Below are positions 1 through 12,000 of a DNA stretch of 64,000 bases, piece by piece. The DNA is from Varroa destructor (taxonomy: Eukaryota; Arthropoda; Arachnida; Mesostigmata; Varroidae). The notes beneath the pieces were generated by a model that saw nothing but the letters and a program-made list of their open reading frames with translations, made no database searches and was not told where the DNA came from. The stretch is from contig NW_019211865.1 of NCBI RefSeq assembly GCF_002443255.2, positions 38,620 to 102,619 on the forward strand, given 5' to 3'. Both the position numbers and the translations under genes were made by a program. The first letter of the stretch is position 1, and each line of letters starts with the position of its first letter.

Positions 1-1435
1 GTAGCAATGTTCAAAAACTATCTGGAACATGGTCATAGGCCCAAATAATGTCATACCTCTCGTTGGCTACTGGACCTCATCACGAAGAAGATTCACAAAG
101 GAAGACCATAGAACCGCAATTTCATATGACGCAGTTGCGCGGTCTGAATCCTTTACTGTGTAAGCAACTATAATTCTGTTCTGTCTTATACGTAAACCTT
201 AAAAGAAATCTTATTTTAACATCACCTGACTTAACTTGCGAGCCTATTTTACAACGTACATGAGTTCCAATTGAACAAAAGTTTGGGGACCCTTTGCGCA
301 AAGCGCAACGTAACGTTGTGCACTTCTTGGTACGACATTTGCTTGACTAGTGATAAGTGAGTGCAACGGAACTAGTAGACTTTATATATGCCCAGCTCAG
401 ACACTAATATACTAGGAAAAATGCACAGTTTGTTTTCTCATCATAGTGGCACCCCATATGCATACTGCAATGTGAATCTTGTAATCTATATGTATAACAA
501 AGTCGAAAACAAATATTTTACTTTCAAGTTATGCCGATAGTACGATTGCAGCTCCTATATAGACGTTGACGTTAAAATTGGAAAAGCTTTCTTTATTAGA
601 AAGTGACTGTAGTTTTACTTGGATTTTATCATACTTGTGGGTTGGGCAGATGGATATAACAGAGGTTATACTTGTAGATCATTAAAGTTCTCTGATATTC
701 GTTTCCGTGATAGCGCAGTAGTTCCTGCTTGTATTGCTAGTATTTTCCTGCTTTATTAGAGGTATTAGATCACGTGGTGGTCCAGGTTTGAATGCGAAAG
801 TAGGTACACTATGTCGTGTTGGTATTAAGCCTTATCAGGTAATGCGGCTGAATACCGAACGTACAAGAGAAAAAACAAAAGTTCTTGATAAGTTTTGGGT
901 ACCAAACACTCGGAAGATACTTCTGAAAATGAAAATGCATCTTCCTGATTTCCTGATTTTTCCTTAGTGTATTCGTTTGAATTTGTAGGACCTTCTCAGC
1001 CTTAATTCCTTTATTAGAAAGACCATTATCACAGTCCTTAAACGGATTAAAAAAAAAAAAAGAGGTCTGTGCTTTACCTGCATTGTACTTATCAGGAAGG
1101 CTTTAACGCTAATTTTCGAAAGGGAGTAGGACCAGGGGTGGATAACTTTAAAGAAACAATATATTTCAGAAGTGATACGACAAAATATTGCTTCACTCAA
1201 TGCAATGTTATATGCTTAAGTTATTATTAAACTAGCGCAGCTAAGGTTATTTTCAATACATGGTATTAATAAGAATGCTCCAGGTTTGAAAACGGCAATG
1301 TTTGACACGGTTGAGCTAGAGAAAAATGTTGTACTAAGTCTTGATTCATGAAGCGATCGAGCAATAGTGGAACAATATGCAAATGTAGCACGATTGTTTT
1401 ATCGGTTCTAAAATCCTAACCGTTATAAGGAACCT

Positions 1436-1439
<4 letters not shown>

Positions 1440-1480
<41 letters not shown>
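1440..1480. repeat. (AT)n microsatellite
   Basis: About 20 uninterrupted AT units, directly followed by the palindrome at 1487-1514. Confidence 0.95.
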
Positions 1481-1483
<3 letters not shown>

Positions 1484-1486
1484 GTC

Positions 1487-1514
1487 AGACTGTTATATAT
1501 ATATATAACAGTCT
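1487..1514. repeat. Perfect 28-bp palindrome
   Basis: The arms agactgttatatat and atatataacagtct are exact reverse complements with no loop. The centre is AT dinucleotides, but the outer eight bases of each arm are unique sequence. Confidence 0.9.
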
Positions 1515-4500
1515 TACCGAACAAACAGCCAAAAATTGCAATGAAAAAACCGTTGCGCAAAATCAATATTTTGGTGTACATATGAACCTTTTGCTATCTA
1601 GGAGACAATGTCAACTTTTCTTATTTCAATTTTAGTAGCTATGATGAGGAGTACAAGGTACTTGAAATACGGGGGAATCAGTTGGTTGTGGGACTCTTGC
1701 TGACATCGAGGTTTGCTGAGTAGATATACGTTCTTTCAATTGCTCAAACGACGGTGTCAAATTATGATTTCCCTGTAAAGCGAAAGCAAATCAAGAAAGG
1801 AATAATTAATGTGAACAACGATTTACCTAGTTTTCGATTATCAGGTTTCCTTACTTTTATCACCTGATTTTTTTCTTTATTCCCCTAACCACTTCGGTAT
1901 ATCAAGGCTCGTATACTATGTTACGGGAAAATCTGTAGCCTCGACAGACGGGAATACTGACACCAGATACCCGAAATAAATTCCACTAGAAAAATAAAAT
2001 TTATTTTCTAGACCTTTGTTGCCACGCTGCTGATAAGTCGCTTCATTTTTAAGTAAAATTAAGACAGTTTATTCAACACAACTCAATAACATTGTTAGTA
2101 TATTACTCATGATAATTTTACAAAGGGCTATAAATCCATGATCTTGCCTTGGCATGCTTTTCATAGTTTAAATATACCTATATTACTAAAAAATTAGTGA
2201 TAAAACGAGTAAAAAATTTTTAGCCGAGTTTCAGTCATTAAGTTGTGCAGTAGAATAAACGTTTTATATTCATATGTATATGACTATGAATCATACTCGA
2301 ATGAATTTAAAGATCTGAATTCGCTAATGGATAATTTTTCTGCAATGGAGGCAAGGCTGGTCGATCAAGACTATATTAATCTCTCGTACTTTTTGACAGA
2401 ATAAGAGAATTCACGTAGGCTATTCTACGGTCATTAGTTGGAGACGATCATACTCGTTTAACATTAGAACACATATATAGCACCTCTTTTGTGACATAAA
2501 TATGTATAGTATATTTTCTCCTATTCTTCAAGGAAATACAATGCATAGAAAATGCACACTTTACCTCTCAACTAAGTGATTCAAAAACACGCCTACATAA
2601 TTTGAAAGGCTTTATATTTAATGAACGGTGATTTCCTAGCAAAAACGCTACGTAAGTTAAATTTTTGGAGAGAAAGAGATAATGTTTTTGGAGGACACAC
2701 GGACGGCGTTGCGGGGGGTAGGCGTCGGCCTTTATATATGCTAAAATATTTATACGTCCCGGGTAGCTATAACATGGATCTCTTTTTCAAGGACTCATAA
2801 AAATTTTTCTCGGATTGAATTTGTTGATATTGTAAGCCGTTACATTCTGATTGGCATCTGTTGGTGCCAGCTTTTAGGCCTTGCTAATAAGATCTCAAAG
2901 ACAAAAGAAATCACATTTGCAAAAATTGGTGAGGAAGGTAAGTAATATGCCATTATGGGAGAGTACAATTGTCGATTGACATACATATATAGATTTACTG
3001 GTCTTCTAAGGCTTTGGTAATTCATTCCTCCTTCAATCAACGTCAAGCCCTCAGATTCTAAATTATTCCTTGATCACATAAGAACGAACTGGTGGTTGGT
3101 ATTGGTTGTCGTGACGTGATTGCCAATGATTTTCTAGTTATGTTAATATTTTTGGTACCGCTAAGCGGCGTCGATGGGAATGACTTGAGATTTAGATTTA
3201 GTCTATAATCAATAAAGGTTCTATCTAGAGTTATTAATATTTTTGGATTCAGTTTCTCGTATATAGCGTCTGTATACAGTGACGTTGTCGAAACTAAAAA
3301 TACCAATTATGATAGAAAAGAAGAAGTGCGCTAAAAAAATTTGACTGCTTTTTTCAGAATATGACGAGTAGATTCGGGTTAATTCCGCTAACAGTAGGAA
3401 AGTAACAAGCGATTATTATAGTGACCTATTTAACCTTAACTGTTTAAGAAAACGTTTGCGATGATTAGAACAAAACCCCGTTGCAATCTATGCTCTTTCC
3501 GAGTGTTGCGACTAAGAAAACTCAAGTTTGAACAACTGCCCCATTCGGTCAGAGCTATGTGAGTGGCTGTTCCTTACTTAAACATCATAAAGGGTTTCAA
3601 CTATGTTGATATATGACTTTAAGTACCAAACTGCATGCAGTCATTGAGGGGATTCTGCTGAATATGAATGAACATTACCAGTTCACATCGGCATTTGTTT
3701 TTCGTCAGAGTTCGGTTACTTGCCAAGTTACCTAGTATCACTCTGTGGTTCTAGTCTCATTTGCATTTACTATAAACACTCTTCCGGGCCTCACTAACTT
3801 TTTGGATTTACGTTCCACAAAATAACTGTTCATGAGCAATGAAACGTCCTAATACAATATACGAGGACGTGCGCAAACGGAAAATTAGTGGGAATCGCTA
3901 TCTGTGATACACGCTGCTTTGTTTAGATTGACTACTTTTTACAGACTACTTTACTACAGTTCTACTTTTTAGCCGCATCACGTGTACTTGCTGACGTTCA
4001 ACCCTATTTCCGGTCTAAAGCATTTAATCGGTGGCGATGAGGTTGTTTTCGGAATCGAGTTCAAATTGCAGATCCAAGGGGCGGATTTATATTATTAGAG
4101 ACGTTAATACGCTGGAAGTCGTCTCCGAAAACGTATCCTAGTACGATATACCGCATACCACTTATTTGACCAAACGTCTGTTTTCGTCATTTTCCTCCCT
4201 TTGTTCAGGTCACTTATAAAATGCTTCAATCCGATAAATCAAGTCAAATGCGGTCTTATGCTTGCAGAGATGTTAATTAGTTATATTATTATTGCTAGTG
4301 GTTGTATCATGGATTTTGCAGTTCCTTACCGTACACATTGTTTGAAGGGCCTTCATGAGCATGTCCAGCCTGCTGGCAGCCAGCTTATGAAACGAGTGCC
4401 ATACGAGCCGAAGCAGATGCCTGCATAAAATTTTAAATTTTTTAAAAACATGATTATAATATATGGCCTATGGAAAATATAGCACCGTTGCGCCTTAATT

Positions 4501-6959
4501 TAAGGAATTTGTATAATAACTTATAGGAGTGCATCCACGTAAAAAAAGCGATTTGGATGTTCGTTTTCAGAGCTAATTTTACTACATGGCTTCTTCATGA
4601 GTCCAAAAACACCGAACCTTCCTCACAAACCCACACATTTGGCTGTCTATGACTTTAAAAAGTTTATGGCCTTTAAATATATAGTCATAAATAGTCATAG
4701 AGTTAAGCTTCTGAGACCGTTGGCGAGATTACACATTGATGTTTTCCAGGGGGCGGAAACGATTTTTAACTAATTATACTTTTCTTAGGATGTGTTGCAA
4801 AAAATATTTTTGAAAACGCAAAGCTGCTAGTCTTGATGCGATATCTATCTTGCTGTCTGGGAAAATGGCCATTAGGGCCTGAATCAAAAGAACTAGTTGT
4901 CCCGCTATGGTAGAGAACTTCATTAGAAATTATTAATAGCGTTTTAAGGAATAATTTTTTAAATTATTTTAGACCTTAAAGAAAATACTTAACATTACTG
5001 ATTTTGTGTTAGTTGCAACAATGCACAATAGGTATTTTTCTAAGATCCCTTTAACTAGTCTTTTATTTTATATATAATTCATGACTTGTTTCATTCGCAA
5101 AATAAAAGGAGAATACGTTTGTTCACAAGGTATCTAAAGTACAGTTTCTCCAATGTTTTTTTTTAGAAATGGACATAGTTTATTCTCATAATAAAATACC
5201 GAAAGGATAAAATAACAATAGTGTGTTTTATAAAATATCCTGTGGAAAATTTAGGCATGCGCACCAACGTAGTCTCAATGTCAAGACCAAATATTACGAT
5301 ACCACTCTCTTGGGCCTGTATGTCACATAATTAATGAGATTTAATTGCTTTTGCTCGTGACCTTTCGCTCTTTCAAATGCTTCCGGCTAGCGGCCAAAAG
5401 GTGATACCACCCTGAAATGACATTTAAGGGCTTAAAACAAATATATATTGTAAAAAATGTATGTCTACAAAGAATATAATATTTTTCAATTCATAGCTCT
5501 TAAACTTGAAAATTATATTGTTAAAATGTCAATAATTAGAACATTAAGTTATTTCTAAAATATATATAGAAGCGGATTAATAAGTAATCTATAAAGCTGT
5601 AACAAGTGTGGAAGGGTGACCTGTAGCTATATATAATGTAGAAGTTGTTATAACATCATGACTCCACGCTGCTAAGTTCTTTTAGTTATAGCTCTTAATA
5701 ATGTTACAATGACAATAAAGTAAATTAATTTTTTTTCATAATCTAGTAAATTGTGGGTTTTACCGAAAAAAGTGTGAAAACGTATGAATTTGTAGTACAC
5801 ACAATGTTTGTATCAGTGTGTGATGCTAACCTGCATCGGCAATATTTTATTTATTTTTTTGCCTACCACTTACGCCCAGAGAATAATATGTTTTGCTAAG
5901 TCTGAGAAATTCCCACTACACTTCCGAGAATATTTTAACAAGGTTTTGAGTGTTCCAGTATTTCAAAATGTCTAAAGAAATCTAATGGATCATATAAAAG
6001 ATCATGATAATGTCATCGGTTGAAGTGTACATAATGTCTAAAAAATGATATAATCGAACATTTATTATTTTTCGCAATAACGAGGGCTTAGAAGTACAAA
6101 AACGTCTATGATACGGATTATTACGCTTCCTTAATTAAGCGCAAGTTGAGCTAGCGAACTTGCTTGTAGCAAAAGTTTCACGATTAATACACTTTAAAAG
6201 GTTTGATTTATTACCCCGCAAAAGCTCAGGCGAGGAATTTTTATTCAAAGCAAGCAATTCATATTCTATATTCGAAGCAAAAGTTATCTAAAAGAAAATA
6301 CTTTTAGAACCAAGTAAAAATACTTGTTCGAAGAATTTTATCATCCTAATAAAATAACATCATTTGTTACGGTGCATACGGAGATATATCTTAGAAACAC
6401 AAACTGTTTGTGGCACTACCGTTTTATGCCATCCCTTTACTAAGTATAATAAATAAAATACGTCGTACTAAAAAAGACAACAAAATGAACAGAAATTCCA
6501 TGAGCTAACGAGTGTACGATGACAATACATTATTCGCATCATCGGGTTCTTAGCTTATAAGCTGATATAAATAAAGTCTTCTAGCGTTAGCCAAACATAA
6601 TTGTTGTCGATCAAGCAAATTAGACAATTGAATAACTTCAAATAATGTAGAATTTGAGAAACCAACAACAAAGAAAGTGGAAACAAAAAGTTTCTTACAT
6701 CGGGAAAAGTCTAAAAAGGTACACCAAGGCTTATTAATAGAATAGCCAAGGAGACATAAACGCTATACAACCACAGTGAAAACTGTTCGAATCATAAAGG
6801 TTTGCTACGTGATAAAACTAGATAAAAAGGTTAATATAAATTCGAGGAATTGAAGAAAGACAAGATTCAAAGATGATAAGGAACTCAAAACGCGCGAAAG
6901 TAGCGCAGAGATGCTGCATTAGATGATGAGACATTACGCTCGCATCACGTTTCTAGCTC

Positions 6960-8010
6960 GATTACCTAAATCACTGTGCTGATCAAAAGATGGTTGTAAC
7001 TCCATCAATGTGGTGGGAAAAATCTTCCCGGAACTTTGCCGCCCTGGATGTAAATGAGACCGTCAGCAAAACCGGAAGAGAAAGACGACCAACGCGCTGT
7101 GCGCATTTGTTGGTATTGCTAAAGTGCAAATGGCGTCGCAGTGGGTTCCGCAGTGTATACCAGATTGCTTAACGGGCCGTTGGGCTACAACAACCTAGAG
7201 GAAAACTATAGCCTATGCAACGACTAAATGGGTAAATCAAACGCTGCCTAACAATAATTCCGTGAAGGTTTTACTTTCTATCGTAGCGTGCTAGCCTGCA
7301 ACATATGTTCGCCCTAGGCTTAGATCATAAGGTCATTGGTCTGTTTGGCGGGTCATGGGTTTCTAGCTCTGCTTGAAAGAGATCTAGGCACAAAGCCACG
7401 ATGCCTTTCTGCAGTTTTCCGTGATGGACAGCCAATCGTATAAGCGTGGTAGATCGAAGTCCCATGGCTTAAGCGTTTGCAGCAACACTTTCTTCTAGTA
7501 GACAAAACCGATATTGATGAGCATGGGAGACCTTAATTCATTAAGATTTTCAAAGTCTCCCTAATGTGTGAGTGAATCTTGTGAAATGTGAAGGGGCTAT
7601 TTAACAGCGAACGCACTATACCTACATTTGCGATCTTGTCAAAATATTTACAGAGAATTTTTCTCGACGAAGTGCTTTATCACTGTTCGGATCCAATACT
7701 TTCAAAAAACTTTGGGAAACGACAAGACCGTTTCTCGAGACACTACTGCCTTTAACTACATGGCACCAAAAACGCGGAATTTCGTTGACTTTCGGAAATT
7801 TGCTCGATCTTACCAGATTGCTGGATTATCCGATTTGTTTTTAAAAAAGCCAGTGGCCCCCTATCGTTTTTGCAACAAGCATAAGTGGGCATTGCGCCTA
7901 ACGTTCTGTCGGACAGCGCGCTTTTACATATCTCTACAGCACATAAGAACATCGAACGACTGGCGGAAGATTTACCTTTGAAGAAATTCGAAGGACCAAG
8001 TTGATGTGAC
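6960..8010 (+). mobile_element. Decayed Ty3/Gypsy-like pol fragment (RT end to RNase H start)
   Basis: The frame at about 7630-7980 holds a KCFITVRIQY block, then TLGNDKTVS, then a stretch matching the Gypsy thumb-to-RNase H junction (R.FLG...YRRFI..FS..A.PL.DL.KK). Here this appears as RNFVDFRKFARSYQIAGLSD followed by LFLKKPVAPYRF. Upstream, to about 6960, the DNA is GC-richer with broken frames; I could not align it. Stops and frameshifts make it non-functional. No LTRs were recognised. Confidence 0.6.
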
Positions 8011-8894
8011 ATAGCAAATAAAAGGAGTTATAGCTCTCCTACTTACGAATCGACTCTTGCAGAACCCAAAGCCGTTAATGTGGCTTCTTGAGCGACTACT
8101 CTCTGAGCTTACTCAATAATGTATTCGACGAAAATCTTATGAATTGCTCAGGAACAGAACCATGTGACCGCAAATGACGCAGTCGGTGAGTTCCAACCTT
8201 TCCAGAAATTACTGAGTGACCCGTGAATAAAATTTAAACCCATTGCTCTTCTCTGTACAGTTTGACTGTTCGCCTTCGTATACACAAATAGAGTATTTTC
8301 TCAATTGTGATTTCGTATCCTATAGCGACTTTCATTATTATTATTATAGACCTTGGCATCTTAAAACCAACTCTCTTGGCCTCGAGAAATTCTCAGGCTT
8401 GAGATAATTATAGGAAAGACTGAAGCAGAAAAGTTTTGAAGAGGTTGGCATATGAAAGACACTTAGCTCCTTCTGACTCAGTGGTAGCGCAATGGAGCCC
8501 AGCAACCTTTTTGCGTCAAAAGTAATCCACCCGACAGGACATTTGTTTGGTATGTATATTCTGATTTTTTAGCACGCTTGACCTTTACGGGACGTAAAAC
8601 ACACAGATTAAGTATAGTGTCAAAAACTCCCCCCTAGCAGATCTAGCCCGGGCGGATCTTCCAGGACATATATGGCGCTTCTTCAACAGGCCTATAAAAC
8701 AGTATGATAATCATATGCCATACTAACAACAGCATACAATGACTGAAGATGCAAAGGTGCTAAAATTTGGTACGATTTGAAAAAAAACTGACGTCTATTA
8801 AGACAGCACCGATTCAACCCTGAGTTCGTTCCACATCGAGAATATGTGGACCCAACTGCATCATTCTAAATAATTCTGACATAAGAATATTTGA

Positions 8895-9039
8895 TTACAA
8901 AGCAATTCGAGTGTCTTGCTCGTGCAAAGTTAGCGTTTCATAAACGTACTTTGGGTGCCAGAACTCTAAAGAACCGGTATGCTCATGCGCTGGATGAAAA
9001 TTTTCGTAGAGAAATTTAAGACAGGATTCAATGAAATAT
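8895..9039 (-). CDS. NELFB: NELFB exon 12 (residues 513-560, stop codon)
   Basis: A long T-rich tract leads to acceptor ccactag|A, whose first base completes an Arg codon left at phase 2 by exon 11. It begins RYFIESCLKFLYENFHP, equivalent to the family's (K)ENV.RHALRLLIHLHP. The next 31 residues (AHEHTGSLEFWHPKYVYETL and on to TRIAL) do not look like the usual C-terminal tail. TAA is at 8897-8895. A cryptic donor (caaa|gtacgt) inside the tail could instead splice to an unseen exon. The total length of 560 residues argues that this is the true end. Confidence 0.8.
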
Positions 9040-12000
9040 CTAGTGGTGCGAAAAAAAAAAAAATATATATATATATAACTAATAATAATATATATACTTT
9101 TATATTTAATTAAGTAGGCCTTCCTGCAGGTCATTGTCATGACAGGTTGTGGTACAACATGTCACCCACATAGGAAATATTAGTATCAACAGTGTCACAT
9201 AGGCAGCAGTATTACCTAATATTATTAAATACAATGTCAGGTAACAACATAATTTAATGGACATGAGAAAAGCTTAGTGTTAATTATTAATTCAGAACAC
9301 AAAGACAATTGGTATAATATAATTGCGAATTGAGTTGAACTTCAACAAACCTTAGGACGTTTTCGCGCGCTAAAGCCGTGAGAAAAAACTCGTCGAAAAT
9401 CACTGTGCAGAAGTCCTCATGAGCAAACTCCTCAGCCAGATGACACACCAGGTGGCCAACAAGTGTGTGCAAAAAAACGTCCGAGTAGGCAGGTCCCTGA
9501 AAAATACATTTTGCAATGTTACCATAGCTTTCTAATCCAGTGAACAGATATACCTATGCTGACTTCAGAAGGACAGGTCATCGAATAATAAACGGGTTTT
9601 TATACTTTTAGAACGATGACAGAATGACAATGTTATTTAGACACGTTGCGTACCGGCTGGGAGATATTGAGCATACCAGATCAGAAGAAACTGTATTCCT
9701 CGTTTTCGCTACCTAAGATGACCTCGCATAGTTTATTACAAATTGCACCGTGCGCATCATTCACTAATTAAATACACCTTTCCTCGAAATTGTGCTATGT
9801 AGTGGCGACGGAGTTTCAGACGCTCAAGTGTTTACAACCCGATTGTCTCTGAATACTATTTTTGCATGCAAATATCTCCAAGTTTGCATACCTGGGTTTG
9901 TGCATAATGAGCAAAGCAATTTCAAAAAACAACTACACTATACAAACAAATAAGCGTTAACAAAGTTCGCCCTGGACTGAATAATCTAACAGATGCTCCT
10001 TGAGGACGGCGGGGACGTAAACAGAAGGTATGAAAATTTAAGTCGACCAATTCACCTACTAACTGATGCATACGTCCTACTTACTTGAAAAATACAGTTG
10101 TAGATTACATATGCCACTAGAAGAATAAAAATCAGCATAAGATTTTATACCTAGTGAAAGAAGTTTAATAGAGCAGCCGGGTAATTAAAGAGCGTAGGAT
10201 TCTGTAAAGCGATGGCCCAAAAATGACTCATAATCGTCTTCGTAGAGGAATCACTGCGAACGACTCACTAAACCCCATTAGTATGAAACGTTAACTGCAG
10301 ATGATATTAAAAAGTATGTATTCAGTATCTTCTCCGAATCTACATATTCGCTGGACGACAAAATGCTGCAGCGAAACCAAATCCCCCATTGCTTCCTAAA
10401 GACCCTTTCCAAGCTACTATTTACACTTGAAGAAACAGTGGTCTAAAACTAGTGATACGCCACACGCCGTACATATAGAGTGCTCAAAACCTCTGTATTT
10501 CCTCTCATAAATTTTCCAAGCAATATTCAAGTGGCAGGCATATTTCAGATACGCTGGCACCTGGCCAAGTATTGCAAGTGCACAAGAAGAAATAGAAAGT
10601 TGAGTTTACTAGCAGGAGACCAATATTACAACCCATTGTAGCTGGAATGAATGACCCCCACTTACAAGACCACTCACCCGTACCCGATGCCCAGATCGTC
10701 TACATACCGACAAGAAGCACTAAAGTACAGTTATTGGCCGTGCAGTTCAGATCGGAAAAGTTAATGTTTTAGCGTTTCTTTAACTTAACATTCCACATGT
10801 AAGTCAACATTCGACTGAGCTACCGATTCAAGATGCTTCGACGTCAGCAATCGACCGATACGCGTAAACTTGAAACTTTCCCAATAACTGTATTACTTGT
10901 ATTGAGGTCGCTAGGAAATTGAATATTTCCTACCGTCAGAGCTGCTTTGGGTTATGCTCAGGGCACAAAACTGCCACCTTCCATGTATATTTCATACACA
11001 AATTCAATGATATTTATGTTTAAATTAATGTATGCACATCATGTAGAAATATATACGCATTGCAGTTAACCTAAAATACGCAGATATATATATATAGATA
11101 TATAGATACGCAGATATGTAGATATCGTTTCTCGATTAACACGCTGCTCTAGCTAGATTGTAAGCTCGTCTATCCTACAATATCAAATTTTATACACTAA
11201 GCAAACACATACGTTGACCTACGGATGGTTTCAAGAAATGAAAAAGCATACGTGATGCGTACTGCTTTCAAATTTATTTGCGCGAAAAATATCAGTTATT
11301 ACTAGGTTCAGTGTCATTAATAAGACGTTAGATCATAACAGTAAGCATTTCCACTACTGATTCATGCGGCAACATTTTGCCATAATTTCTGGCCAAAAAA
11401 CAGTTTCTAATAGCCTATTTCTATCAAGAGTCTTCCGTACGTTGCACAAGCGACCATGAAACAATACTTAAAAATAGACGCTTGTCCTGTACATACCCAT
11501 AGCACTGCAAAGAAACTTTGAACAAGGCGTATCATTATTATTCGCGTCCCGTAAAGTCATGAACCCCACCTACCAACCTATGAGTTGGTAAATAAATTTA
11601 ATTTATAAAGAAAATTATGTTCAATTATGTACGAACAGGACCTCGTTAGTTAATCGCAGGGTTCAAGAATATCTTCATTGCTTATTTTTTATTGTCCAAA
11701 CGAATTTAAAATCCACTCTTATTAAATACTGTTTCAAGGCTGCCAGAAGCATTTGAAGAATCATTCATGAGGATGGCAATTCCTGCTTTTTGTGCACAGA
11801 CTAAGTCATCAAAATTTCTTATGCATCTATGTGAAGCGCAAACCGCACCTTTGTTCTTTACCTTTCGTTTAGCGTGGGCTTCCTCTTTTCCAATAAAAGT
11901 ACTTTATTCCTTTCTTACATATTAGAGTACTTTGAAATTCATTGTAAAAAAGTAAGACTGCTTAGCGTAAAAATGCGCTCCTTTGTCTATTCCAGTTTAC

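Larger units (their letters stand above)
1..6955. other. AT-rich intergenic DNA downstream of NELFB
   Basis: No exon with homology or linked splice phases was seen on either strand. Open frames here are short and of random composition. It contains the (AT)n tract and palindrome listed separately. Confidence 0.6.

Noticed and set aside
7752..8012. Minus-strand open frame of 86 codons
   Set aside because: It is the antisense shadow of the Gypsy-like fragment read on the plus strand.
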